The position numbers were made by a program, and so were the translations under genes. From NCBI GenBank assembly GCA_023078555.1, contig CM041196.1, forward strand, positions 5,529,658-5,593,657: a stretch of DNA of 64,000 bases, in the 5' to 3' direction. The DNA comes from Ulva prolifera. Taxonomy: Eukaryota; Chlorophyta; Ulvophyceae; Ulvales; Ulvaceae. Of the stretch, positions 1 through 12,354 are shown piece by piece; the stretch's first letter is position 1; every line of letters starts with the position of its first letter. The notes under the pieces are model-generated. The model was not told where the DNA came from and ran no database searches. It saw only the letters and a list, made by a program, of their open reading frames with translations.

Positions 1-425
1 GTTGACGCCGCCGTGCCCTCCCGCATACGTATGCATGCATGCATGCTGGCGCAGATGCGCCTCTCCTCCTCGTGGCGCATCGCGGTGGGGGAGGGTGGAC
101 GCGGCGGCGGATGAAGCGGCATGCACAGCATGCACAGCGCCTGGCACAGACACACAAGCAGCACACAGCGTGCACAGCATGCGCTGACACGATTTCACGT
201 GTCACGTGGTCCCCCCTGCTTGTTCCGCAGCTCCTCGTGGCTGCGGCAACAGCCCGCAGCGCGGTGCAGGTGTGCAAGTTCTTCCTGGAACACGGGAAGT
301 GTAAGTTTGGCAAGAACTGCAAGTTCAATCACCCGAACATCGCGTTCAAGGAGGGGCCGTATGCCGGCTCCATGGTCAGGGCGGCGGGCATGCTCGGGCA
401 GAATTTCTACTCCAGTGCATTCTAG
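1..425 (+). CDS. CCCH zinc-finger protein, 3' end (partial)
   Basis: Only the C-terminus is present. The last exon probably follows an acceptor near 232 (tgttccgcag) or 269 and ends at the TAG at 423-425. It carries one CCCH finger, spaced C-x8-C-x5-C-x3-H, in the stretch CKFFLEHGKCKFGKNCKFNH. The finger is followed by about 35 residues rich in Gly, Ala and Met. This spacing is typical of RNA-binding CCCH fingers, and the wording resembles the plant ZFN-type multi-finger proteins, so an RNA-binding role is likely. Upstream fingers would lie outside the window. An AATAAA at about 662-667 could serve as poly(A) signal. Confidence 0.8.
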
Positions 426-2483
426 ATATACGGGGTGTGTGTGGCGGGCGTGGCCGCGGCTCGGCGTATGCCAGCCGGCCGCAAGCAAGCTGTACTTCGC
501 CTCGGCGCCCTCGGCTAGTCCATCGAAGAGCAGCACCTAGGGGTGTGATTGACTTGGCCTGGCTCAGAACTGGATAGACTACCAGCGCTTGAGTTTATAA
601 GGCCCTGCTTTCTCACTGAAGCTGTGCTACAGACCCGGGGGAGGGGGAGGGGGGGTGGTTGGAATAAAACGTCTGCGCGGCATATTCGGCTGTAGAGTGA
701 GGGTGCTCGTTTTCCGTGGTGGGCAGGTGTGTGCACGTGTGCTTGGCCGTGGATCGGGCGTGTATCTGTAAATTGTGGAAGCCACATGGTGACGTGATAT
801 ACCATTGAGCGCCGGCGTGGGCAGGCTGATGCAGGGTATGGAGTGTGTTTGGGTTGTGTGCGTGACGGACCGACGATTTACAATGGCCTCGACTCCGCAC
901 GGCTCTGCATGGCGGAGTTGAGCTTTCGCATTAGGAGCCGTAAGAGCCCATGAAATCCCTGTGTGCCCTTGGATTGAGCATGTTGGGGTCGGCCTCTCAC
1001 CGAGGGCGAGAGGAGCAGAGTCAGTCACTGCAGCTGCTCCTCCCACCATCAATCACCGCGAGGTAAATCGTGACGCACCGGCCAGCATTGTATGGAGGAT
1101 TGTGTGTGTAATGGGCGGACTAGGCTACAGTAGCCACGTTTTGTTGACTACGAGTGGAATCCGAGCTTGAGAGTTCTGTTTGGTGTGTCGCCATCGTTGA
1201 GCTCCACTTGCGCCTGTCTCGACATGTACTTGTCATACAATCACAGGACTGGGTGATTTGCAGCCATCTGCCAGTGTGTGGACCGGCGCATGTTGCTGTG
1301 ACAGCTTCCTGTTGTGACTGTTGAGCAGTCAAGATGCGGTGAGATGGCCTTGAGAAGCTGCCTTTGCTCTTGCCATGTGTCAGCAAGGAGCGTGCATGCC
1401 TCACCTGTCAGGCAGCAATAAAGGAACGCTGTGATTGCAGAACGCTCACGGAGGGAGAGTAATTCGACTGTAATCGGTAATAAACACATCTAGATACATT
1501 GGGGAGCACATTCACGTCCGAAACTGCGCATGCAGCACCGAGAGGTAGTTATACGCTCACAGCTCGCGATCAAATAAGTCATGTGTGTTATCATAATTCT
1601 CTGTGCTCATCATCGCAACGATGCCGCCTGATTGATAGTGGCACTGGGGCATCGGTGAGTTGGCACTTGTACCACTCGTAGCCATACCTTCTGAAGTGTT
1701 ACGCATCGCGGCGCTGGCTCGAAGGTCGCTGCAACACAAGTAAGCAGTAGCACATAGTGGGGCTGCACTGTTTTTTTGGTGCGCTGCGCGCCTAGTGTTT
1801 CAAAGCCTGTGACGGTCCAGATCATGTACGCGGTGTTTGTGCATGTTTAAGGGGGCCCAATCCCTCACCCAGTCTAGATAACGCAGATCATGAGCTGATA
1901 TGGCACATTGAAGTCCTTTGCAACTGAGCATCTTTGGCGGCACTCTAGATCGTTCAGCGGGGGACTGCTGCGGCCCACGCTGGCTGCCAGCAACGCTGTG
2001 ACACCAATGCCATGCTCCCTAAAGTGCAGCTGCGAAGACCTCAGCGTGGCTATGATCTTTGGCACCTGTGCAAGGCGCACTTGAGTAGATGCAATACGCC
2101 CAACCACGTCGCGGTTAACAAGTCCGGCGGGAGACCGAGTGCGTTTCGCAGGCGTCGCCTTGGAGTCCATACTGGTTTTGCGACTCTGTTATTGACTATA
2201 CATTTTCAATTAATGTCGTGTATGAAGCATGTGTTCTTTGGCGCCGTGCTGCGCGACGAAGTCGCTGTCCTGTGATTGTGAGCTCCCGTCCCTGTAATGA
2301 CATGCTGGCGCATCATGCACAAGCGTTATTCTGACACAATCATCACTCGAGGATATTCATGTCATGCAATCCTGGACGCATCGCTGTTGCTATAATCAGA
2401 AACGGCAGACAGGACGCGCAGGTTCGACAGCAGTACATACGGCTGCCGGCAGCGCCCCACCGTGCTTCGAAGCGCGCGCTGAC
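426..2483. other. Intergenic region
   Basis: No coding region is supported here. It holds the 3' flank of the zinc-finger gene, with AATAAA-like sites near 662, 1419 and 1481, and the 5' flank of the pseudouridine synthase gene. Short open frames on both strands lack family motifs and sensible splice context. Confidence 0.6.
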
Positions 2484-5400
2484 ATGGCTTCCACAACATC
2501 TGACGGGCAAGCGAAGAGAAAGGGACAGCTCAGCTCAACTCCGAAAGGCAAGCTCAACCCGAACAAAGACCCCCCTTTACCAGACCACCTGAAGACTGGC
2601 ATCAGTGAGATTGAAGAATGCGAGACCCCGGTCCTCCCCGAGCATTTCGTGGTCGTCGATGACTTGCGCTATGTTCTGCCGTACCATTTCGATTTCCGGC
2701 TGCATGCCAAGAAGAGGATGGTCGGAGTGCCGATTGTTGACCTCTTTTCCTCAGAGTTTCCTGTGCGCCCGAGGTGTGAACCAGGCATCCCTCCCCGTCT
2801 CATGCCCATTTATCATCGAAGTACCAGTTCAGGCCTGCATATCGTGTGGTTCATGCACATGACTGTCCTGTGCAATGTGAACAACAGGTTGGCCAAGCGG
2901 CCCGCGCAGATCACAGGGCGGCAGGGAAGCCCGAACAGTTGTTAAAGATCGACCTGGATGTCAACTCACATTGCTACCCACTCCAGGATCCTTTGTAATC
3001 CGTAGGGATGTGATTTCTTGTGTTCGATGTGGCGACTGCACAAATGGGCTGTCGCCTGGTCTCGTCCTTCCCGTGCTTTCGACACCCGGTCATGCCTGAA
3101 CAAAATCAAAACATTGCAGCCAAGGCTGACTGCCTGAACTGACACCTCATGTTGGCGTGCGCCACTAGCGTCGTGTAATCATCCTCCACTGCCGAGTTCC
3201 ACACCTAGCCAGTGTCTGACTCATTGTGCGTGCAGGAGTTACTATGAGGCGGCGTATGCGGAGGGGCGGCTGCGTGTGGAGGGCGCGCTCGACCCCAGCG
3301 GCGGCCTGCGCCCCGGCCAGTGCTGCCGCCACTTCGTGCATCGCCACGAGCCCCCCGTCCCCGCAGGTGCGCTCGCCACCCCCGCCCCGCACCCTCACGT
3401 GGCTTCCAGGCACCACTGCCTCCCGGTATGCCTGGATTGCACAGCCGCGGCGATGTCGCCTGGCCTTGCGCATCCATCTGGCCAGGCTCAGCTGGGAACC
3501 ATTACCGGCGGTGATTTCCTGAGCTGTCATGGAGATGGGCATGCATGTCCGCACACCTCTGACACATGAAGTGTGCCGGTCGTGCTCTTGCAGCCGCCAG
3601 TGTGTGGACGATCGTACCTGACATGGTCCAAGCCTGCTGCTCCTTGCTGCGCTGTCGGCCTCCAAGCCTCTCAGCATTACCCACATGAAGATGACCCACG
3701 GCCCCCGCCCGCAACACAGCTGCTCCAGGCATGTAGGGTGATGGGTACATATACAATCATAAATGAATCAGCACACATGCGTGAGGCCGTGCTGCAGCGC
3801 CGGTGGAGGTCCTCGCGGAGGTCGGCGGCATCGTGGCCGTGAACAAGCCGGCATGCATGCCGGTGCACGTGACGGGGCAGTACCGCAAGAACACCGTCGT
3901 CGGCGTGCTGGCCGCGCTGCGCCCTGACCTCGGCAAGCTCGCGCCGGCGCACCGCCTCGACAAGCCGGTGTCCGGCGTGCTGCTGCTCACGAAGGACGCC
4001 GCGGCCGCGGAGTCGGTGCGCGAGGCGATCACGGAGCACCGCATCTCGAAGCAGTACGTCGCGCGCGTGCAAGGTGCGGATTCTTGCGGTCTGTGAGTTT
4101 ATGTAGGGCTTCACCCTTTCACAACTCTGCGGTGCCACAGACCGCGGCCGCACGGGCGGAGATCCAATCGTCCCGCTCAGCGTGTTCAGTGACTTGTGCA
4201 GCGCTCGATCGGGGCCTCATGCATGGCGGCAGCGTAGTGGCATACAGGCACCCGCTGCACCCAGTGATTTGGACTCAGCATGCATAGCATGGGAACATTT
4301 GAAGTGTCCATCAAAAGCGCACGTGACACGCACGCCGCGTTGCATTTGTCTCTGATTTGAAGGCGCTTGGGCGCTCCCAGAGATTCCCTTCCCGAACCAC
4401 CCCCGTCCCCCCCTGCTGTGGTCATCCGTCGAAACCTGCAGGCACGTTCCCATACGACCTAGTCATTGTGAAGAACCCACTGCTATGGGATCACAAGGCG
4501 AACAAGGGCACCGCAGTGAGCAGCGACCCCGTTGCCGCGCCTGCTGGACCCGCAGACGCCGCCGGCGCCCTCACCGTCGAGCACACCGGCACAGTGCCGG
4601 CGGGCGCCAAGACCGCCGAGACGGACTTCCAGCTGATTCGCGTCGATGCCGCCTCGGGCACGTCCCTCGTGCGCTGCACCCCAAAGACGGGCCGCAGCCA
4701 CCAGCTGCGCATCCACCTCGCGCTGCTTGGCTTCCCGATCGCCAACGACCACCAGTATGGTGGCAGCCTCGGCGCGGCGCGGCCGGCGTACATGCTGCGG
4801 CGGCCCGGCGACAACGCGGAGGAGCGCCGGGCAGTGGCCGCGCGGCGCGTGCATGCCGCGGCGAGCGGCGCCGTGGCGAGTGGTGTCGCAGCAGCCAGCT
4901 CGGACGGCGGTCGCGGCGGTACGATAGCCGAAGTGGAGGATGAAATCGGGCCAGCGAAGCGTGCTCGTGCTGCTGGCGGGGCCGCACAGGGTCCCCCCGC
5001 CGTGGGGGAGTCCACACCAGTAGCCACACGAGACGGCGGGGAGCCCGTGGCTGGCGATGCGGAAGCCGCATCACCTGCACGGAAGGTCGCTCGCAGCTCG
5101 ACTCCGGCCGGCCCTTCCTCCGCTGAGACGCGCCCGCGCAGCCCTGACGACACCGCCGACCACGCTGTCGTAAAGGCAGGTGGTGCAAACGCACCCGGCG
5201 CCCCGGCCATGGGCGACCCCGCGGCGGCTCCGCGGGTCGTTGATGCGGGAAGCGCGGAGGCGGAGGTGGCGTGGGGGACCCGCAGCGACGCCGCGAGCGC
5301 CCCGGAGCTCGTGCCGGAGGCCCGCCGCGACCCGCTGTGCCCACACTGCCCGAGCATGAGCCCCCGGGACTACCCCCTTGACCTGCAGCCGCTGTGGCTT

Positions 5401-5514
5401 CACGCCGAGACGTACTCAAGCGACGCGTGGGCGTTCTCCGCGCCGCTGCCGTCCTGGGCTGCCGCCGACTTTTTGGTCCCCGGCGGGATCGGAGCGGGTG
5501 TGCCGCCGGCGTGA
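2484..5514 (+). CDS. RluA-family RNA pseudouridine synthase (plant PUS7 / Pus9-RPUSD2 type)
   Basis: Converts uridine to pseudouridine in RNA; Pus9/RPUSD2 relatives act on tRNA and mRNA. Exons 2484-2773, 3236-3366, 3798-4073 and 4442-5514 join in phase to about 589 residues. The N-terminus has the family's YHFDFRL...DLFSSEF segment, then an S4-like GRLRVEG turn and HRHEPPV. The catalytic block contains [15 protein letters not shown] and HRLD, with the active Asp at about residue 195. Exon 4 has the [10 protein letters not shown] and [10 protein letters not shown] motifs. A roughly 170-residue Ala/Pro-rich low-complexity insert follows. The C-terminal CPHCP and LWLHAETY motifs are typical of plant-type members. 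The start at 2484 is the first Met giving a sensible N-terminus; an in-frame upstream extension to 2364 is less likely. Family assignment is firm, RNA target unknown. Confidence 0.92.
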
Positions 5515-8500
5515 TGAATGTGGCGATGCATGCGCCCACCGCGGAGCCCTGCTTCGCGGGGCGCCACACCCGCCGGCCTCTGCAGGTGTGCTTGCCGTGT
5601 CGCGTACAGCCTGTGCTTGTGTGCCGGACGGGGGGCTGCTGCTGCCTTCGCGCTTGGCTCATGTCGTTGTCTGTGCGAGACTCAGCTGAGTTTGGCTTTG
5701 TGTGCAGGTTGCTGCAGGGCGGCTTGTGGGGATGCCGTGGCTGCGGTGTATGGACCCACACATGCATGGGCATGCTGTGTGCTGGGGCATGCTGTGTCTG
5801 GACAGCTGGGCCGATGCTGTTTACATTTGCAGCCAGCGAGCCTGCACTATATGGCTCATGTGCTGCTGCATCAGTGGGGCCGGAAGGGACCATGCTGTGC
5901 AGGGTGTCTGACGGCAGCCACGGCGGGGCTGGGGATGCTGGTTGCTGCAGCTGCGGTGCGAGGAATGCGATGTGGGGTCTCTCAACCGGGCACTGTGGCC
6001 ATGGCTGCAGCTGTGAGTCGCCTCTGCACGGCCACCAGTCTTGTTGAACTGTGTTCTCCCTCTGCCGGCGGGCCAGCCCCGCCACAAGGACGGATTTCTG
6101 TCCCTGCGGATTTCTGTCACTGCCTGGGGCTATCTATTATACCTGCAAAATAGGCATCTAAACAGAATTTATCTAAAAATATCACTGGATTGACAGGAAT
6201 CCATGTGAGCAACCCCCATGGCTAAATGATTCCACCCTGAGGCGTGTGGTCAAGGCTCTGAGAGCAAGGCAACATTCCCGAACAGCACTTTGATCTGGTG
6301 ATGGGGCCTGAATATACAGGAATGTGGTCAGGCTGGCTCCTTGCCCTGCCCAAGGTGAGTGTGCCCGCTTGCAGCCTGTGGACGGTGGGGAAACAAGTTC
6401 CTGCCAGCAGGCAGCATGGCGATGCAGTTTCAATTTTTGCAAGGCATTGCTGGTAGAAGGCGCCGTGTGCACCGTGTTGGACGGCTCAATGGTGCATGGG
6501 GACCTTCTCTGTGAGGTGGTGTGGCACACAAGCTGCATGCTGAGCCTTGCAGGTGCACCTGTGGAGGTTATTAGCTGCTCTGCATAGCTGCAGCCCCTGA
6601 GCTGAGCTCTGGTGTTTGTCTGCTTGCTCAGCTAGTAAGTCCGCACTCTGCCTGTTGCCTGATGTGCTGTTTCCACTGCCGGTGGCGGTAATCCTCCTGC
6701 CCACAATCATCTCTGCCTCAGGGAGGAGACATCTGTCCAAAGGACACAGATCATGACATGCCAGCCACCACAACATCCAACATCCGTAGAATTCACGTCA
6801 TGTACGTGGCCAAATCAGATTGGTGTGTTGTGCTCTGAGGCTGAGGCTTGAAGTGATCAGGGGGGCAGAGGGTTTACCTTCTGTCAGGGGATTTTGATGG
6901 CTGCAGCTTCCTTACAGTGCTGGTTAGGTGTGTGATGCTGGTCTAGTTGCATACCAGATTATGTCAACCGTGGGGCTGCGCACATGGTGCCTCGGGATGG
7001 GCTAGTGTCTTGCCAGAGATCTATCTACATGTTCATCTATCTACAGAACCGTGGCTGCAGGATCTCGTGGGCTGCCTGGTTTGCATCTCCTGGTATGCCG
7101 CTTTTGTCGGCACGCCGGGACGTCCCACTGCAGCTGGGGCCCGTGGAGTGCTTCGAGGTGTCGGCAATTGCCCCCGCAGGTCCCATTGTGCCGTCGGAGC
7201 GCCACGACCTTACATGCATGTATCGTTCATCGATACGAGGCCCCCGAGGACGCCCCGAGACGCGTTCGCAATCTTCGCAGCGTTAATCCAGAGTTTGCAA
7301 TGCAATATGGCACTGAAGTGGCGTACATGTACGTATGTGCATATTGTGTTGGAGAATAAAGCGCATACTGGGCATCCGTGAGTACGAGGTTGTCCCTCTG
7401 GTCGCGTGACATGCACAGCTCAGCGCTTAAGCCAATGGCCAATTGCCTGTGGGGCCCATCTGAACGTTGCATTACCTCTTGCACCTGTTGCCTCCTGTGT
7501 GCTCTTGGCATCATCGAACTCTACAACATTTGACGTGATGGGGCCGGTATACCTTACATGACGCGTGTCGCGATGGTGCGTGCTGCTCGGCGATCTTGTG
7601 GTCTGTGCAAGCTGGCCGATTCATACGTAACGTATACCTCTCAACGTACGCCTCTCAACTGTCGCGCGCGGCCTCGCCTCCTGCCGAGGATATTCCGGTG
7701 CTGCGGCGTGAGCAATGCGGCAGCAGGTGTGCTTTTGCTGTTGAACGTCTATGTGTTGTATCTGGCCTGAAAGTGCACCTTACACCACGTGGTGTACAGC
7801 AGCTGAAGCTCTTGCCAGCTCAGTCGCTCGTACAGCTTTGAACTCAGTCGTAACAAGACACCATGCATCTCCAGGTTCCTTGTGTCGGTGGCACCTGGCC
7901 ATCTGGTGTTTGATCCGATTCATGATCGCACCTGTGAAGTTTAGCCAGTTTAGGCCCCTGCATGCATTGGGCAGAGCCTTGGGCGAGGGACCTCGGCAGG
8001 ACAGGCAGCCGGGCAACTCAGGCCTTGATCTAAAGTGTATTTTGATGCGTAAGGTTCTTGAGGATAAGTCGCCACTAGGCGCGCGAAGCATGCACGGGGC
8101 CGTTCGTGTCGATCGATGTGTAAAAAGCAGCAGCGTTGTCGCAGCTCTGCATGTGCATGCTTGCGCACTTGCATGGGGGCACTCCATGGAACACCACTGG
8201 AGATTGCCGCGAAGCGCAATGCCTGCACTCTCCTTGGCACCCCGCAACGGTTAGATATGCATCAAACACTTGATAATTCTGCACACAGTCACGCTCGTTG
8301 CAAAAAACCACAAGACGATGACATCCGCAGCGTAGCAACCTGTCCCTTCCGCTCTCGCCCCTCCTCATTCTCCCCGACTCAGGAGCACCCTCAAGCCGGA
8401 CACTGACCGTTCAGCTGTAGTATGTTTTTGGCGAGGGTGAGCAGCCTGGAGAAGGTGTGCTGCATAGCATGCCCGGCTTGCCATCGCCGGGACTTGAAAC

Positions 8501-9053
8501 TACACCATTTCCGCTTGTGCGCCGAATTTCCTATCGAAATCGGCTTCGAAGACAGCCAGAAGGAGAAATATATTATCTTCTGTCAGTCTACACAACTTGC
8601 TGCCGATTGTGGTCGGCAATTTTCTTTCCGTTGCGGCTTCGTGTGTGCTCATGGACGCTCAAGAACGGACGTACAGCAGCCAGCTTTACCCCTCAATGGA
8701 TTTAAATTGCCATGAATATTCGTTTGCCAGCCGCGCAGGCTCCTTGGGAGTGCGTGTACGATGCGCGGCTGTTGCAGCATGCTTCATCCGTTTGGCTCGA
8801 GCTGTATATGAGCCTGGGACTGGCGTATGTATTGATAGATCTGCTTCTACGTAAAGATTTCCTCGCATTGGCATGACTGTATAGTGGCAGGAGGTGCTAC
8901 ATGTGCGTTTCGGTTGCTTGAATTGACAGTCGCTCCGGCGATGCCACAGTCCGCTCGCAGCGCAATTGGAAACTCCATCAATGCGAGCACACAGAATTGG
9001 GTTCTTGAATCACATAGTATGCATCTGCATCTGCATATACCTGACAAATCGAT
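5515..9053. other. Intergenic region, 3.5 kb
   Basis: No gene is supported. Open frames on the plus strand between 5518 and 6153 are G/C-biased read-through of the 3' flank and show no family motif. An AATAAA occurs near 7355. The stretch from about 6200 to 9050 has lower GC and no splice-consistent exons that I can recognise. Confidence 0.55.
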
Positions 9054-10690
9054 ATGGATCTTGGTGCTAGAGACGTGTCTGTGCCCGACAACGTTTGCAT
9101 GCAGGAAGCGATTGAGGTTCTGAAGGGGCAGCTATACTTCTGGGTAGCAAGGTCTTCTGATGCAGTCAGGGCCGCTGCTTCGGTGGGCCTAGTGCTTCAG
9201 ATCGATTCAGAATTGACGTATGAACCATTCGCAAGCGACTTTGGCCCGCTCCATCTCGGCTGCACGTACAGATTCTGCAACAAACTGAATAGCCTCCTGA
9301 GAGTACGGCTCGCCTCGTCTGCCGTTTTGTTGTGCTCGCCGACGTTTGTTTCCGTCAAACTGCACGGTGCAGTTGTATACAAGGCCATGGTCAGCCACGG
9401 GTGTGCCTACAGGTGGCGTCAAAACAAAAGCAACCTGTGATTTTTGTGACAGGCAACCATGCACACAAGAAAGCCAACTCTGCAGTTCTGCTGGGAGCCT
9501 GGCTGGTAATCTATGGAGGCTTCACAGCTGATGCGGCCTACGAAGTCATCGCTGCTGCAGAGCCATTCCTAGCTTTCCGTGATGCTTCTTGTGGACCATC
9601 TCAGTTCCACATGACAGTCAAGGACTGTCTCCAGGTGAGCTCAGATCTCTGAATTGTAGCAAGGTGTCGCGCCGCTCCGTGCCACCCAGAGACATATTTG
9701 ATGTGGCACATCTGGATCAAGCTACAGGGAAACTTCTCATTGCTCGTCGTTGCCTGTGAGCCGAGGCAACTATGAGTTGTTCGTGGGGGTAGCAGGCTTG
9801 GGATGTAATCGCATAAATTCCCCACCGTAGCGTCAGATCAGCGGCCTGCGTAGCGTCAGATCAGCGGCCTGCGCTCCAGTACCAAAACAGTACACTGAGC
9901 AGCCTGCAATGTTATCACTGTTATGTCTGGAGCTGCAGGTATCTGTACTTTTTGTGCAGTCTCAATGTGAACATGAGCACGATGTAGTCATTCTATGAAG
10001 ATGCACACTATTGTGACACCTCGTGACTGCATGGCTGCATCCGCACGTGAATCATCTAGCACCTCATGTGGACATCTGCCTACTCTAAATGTCACTTGGT
10101 GCTCCAACGAGCTCGAATTCCTTGGTCGGTACATTCCAGGATCTCCCGGGATGCAGCCGCGGGTTCACAGAGTTTCTTGGAAAAGCTTCAGCAGGCGGTC
10201 ACTTGTGCTTTGCATGTGATCTTGGCTGGGTGACTGAAGGTGTCGGATGTGCAGGGCCTGAAGCGTGCAAAAGATGTCGGAATTCTCGATTGGCACCTGC
10301 CAGATTCGCAGTTTGACCTGACCAAGTACGAGCATTATGAGCAAGTCCTCAACGGTGACTTCAACTGGATTCTGCCTGGGAAACTCCTTGCCTTCAGCGG
10401 CCCCACCAGCAGCAGCCGGGAGCACAGTGCCTACGGAACGCTGGGTGTAGTGGACTATGTTCCCATCTTCCGCCAGGAGGGAGTCACATCTGTTGTGCGG
10501 CTGAACAAGGCGGTGCGCCTCCCACCCTGCTCTCGTCCTCTTCTTCGTTGGCAACCTGCGCCCGTGTTGTTGCTCTCTGGCTGCGTGGCGAGAACTGCAG
10601 AGTCTCTGTGCCAGCGGTATGCACACACATATTAATGGCACTGCCTCTGAGCAGCATACACGCGGCATCATTGTGAGTGACAACATGTGC

Positions 10691-10766
<76 letters not shown>

Positions 10767-12354
10767 GTGTGAGTGAGTGTGGGAGAGAGACACTGGGAGA
10801 GTGTGTGAGCGCGAGAGAGGATCTGGCCGCTGTCATGCCACTGCTAGGCCATCCCCATGCCAACGGCGCAGGCAGGCCCTGCGTGACCCTGCGTGCACAG
10901 CTGCCGGAGCTTACCTCTGTGCAAGCAAGGCAACGCTCACAGTGGGGGTGATATGCAGCAATACGATAAACGGCTGTTCACACAGTCCGGCCTGCGGCAC
11001 CACGACCTCTACTTCCCCGATGGCACGTGCCCCCCGGACGCCATCCTCTCTGAGTTCCTGTCCATCGCTGAGTCGGAGCGCGGGGCGCTCGCGATCCACT
11101 GCAAGGCCGGCCTCGGCCGCACCGGCACCCTCATCGGCTGCTACCTCATGAAACACTACGGCTTTACCGCCCCTGAGGTGCGCACCCTGCGCCTCATCAC
11201 TTTGATCACATCACCATACCTGCCGCTCTCGCGCTGCCGCCTGCGCTGCACATGCAACCCGGGCAGCGCGGTGTGAAGCAGCACAATGGCTGCCTCCGGG
11301 TGCAATGCGTCCAGCAACCGCAGCAGCTGCACCCTCGCGCCAAGGCCCCCGCCATGTGCAGGTGATCGCATACATCCGCCTCTGCCGGCCGGGCTCGATC
11401 CTCGGGCCGCAGCAGCGCTACCTCCTTCACCAGGAGCAGCACATGCATGCGCTGGGGAAGCTGCGGCCGCGGGCCGCCGAGCGCCGGGCCGCGGCGCCGA
11501 CGCGCACCACCACCACTACCAGCGCCCGCAGTCTTGCCAGCACGCGCAGCGGCTGCCGCCGGTCGTCGGTGTTACAAGACTCTGCGGCCGTCGCCGCGAT
11601 GGTGCGCACGGCGCAGCGGCCGGACGTGGAGGCCCCACACCCGGCGGCGTTGCTGCCCGCACACCCCGCGGCCAGCGGCCTCGTGCAGCCGGCGTCCATC
11701 GCTGACGAGGCCCCCTCGGTGCTCGGGGCCCGCCGGGCGTCCATCGCCTCGACTGGCCGAGGGAGCTCTGGGGCTAGCAGGATTGCCGGGGCGCGTTCGT
11801 CGTCGTTGGTATCTGGACGGACGAAGGTCAACGCCGCAGCGGAAATCGGTGCGCTTGCTACCAATGGCTTTCATGTCGCCGTGTCTGCAATAATCCTAGC
11901 TACCTCGGCCACAGTTGCTGGTGCTTGTGGGCTCTGCTGCGTTACCCTTGCTTTCATGTCCCTGCTCCCGCTTGCAATACAAGCTGCGCGATTTGTGGTG
12001 TGCTGGCGTCAAGTGCAAATCTGTGCAGATTCCGCGTCGTCAAGGAGGGAGAAGCAGCACGGTGCGGACGCGCAGATCTCGCCAGCATTCTCGAAGTTTG
12101 GCATCGGGGCGCGGGCTGAGCGGGACGAGGCCGGCGCGGCGCCGCAGGTCATGCGCACCCTGGCGGCCAACGGCCAGCCGCGCAAGGTGATGTCCCGGGC
12201 CGCCGTGGACCGCGTCACTGCGAACGTCGCCGCGTCGGCGGCCGCCCGCGCCGCGGAGGGCCGCCGCACCTCCCCCCGGCGCTCCCAGACCAAGCACCTG
12301 GGCCAGGAGCCCCTACCCGCGGGCGTGAAGACGGGCATGTTCCGCAACACGTGA
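9054..12354 (+). CDS. CDC14: CDC14-type dual-specificity protein phosphatase
   Basis: A cysteine-dependent phosphatase that, in known eukaryotes, dephosphorylates CDK sites at mitotic exit or in cilia and centrosome control. Exons 9054-9302, 9413-9634, 10255-10512, 10959-11177, 11362-11848 and 12029-12354 join in phase to about 586 residues. Exon 1 has the CDC14 N-terminal domain words DFGPLHLG and YRFCNKLN. Exon 2 has [12 protein letters not shown] and FRDAS. Exon 4 carries the active-site loop [10 protein letters not shown], with the nucleophile Cys at about residue 291, after the [10 protein letters not shown] segment with the general-acid Asp. Exon 5 has [14 protein letters not shown], the family's substrate-groove signature. 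The remaining 220 residues are a low-complexity Ala/Arg/Ser tail, as in other CDC14 proteins. The proposed last intron is 180 nt and in frame. Confidence 0.94.
9826..9871 (+). repeat. 23-bp perfect tandem duplication in a CDC14 intron
   Basis: The unit beginning CGTAGCGTCAGATCAGCGG occupies 9826-9848 and is repeated exactly at 9849-9871, inside the second intron. It looks like a recent replication-slippage or template-switch duplication. Confidence 0.95.
10692..10771 (+). repeat. (GT)n microsatellite in CDC14 intron 3
   Basis: About 35 GT units, with one GC interruption near the right end, lie within the intron 10513-10958. It decays into GTGA and GAGA units to about 10815. Confidence 0.97.

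Noticed and set aside
4571-6085. 504-codon minus-strand open frame
   Set aside because: It lies opposite the pseudouridine synthase exon 4 and its 3' flank. GC-rich codon use keeps the antisense frame open. It shows no motif and is Arg/Pro-rich.
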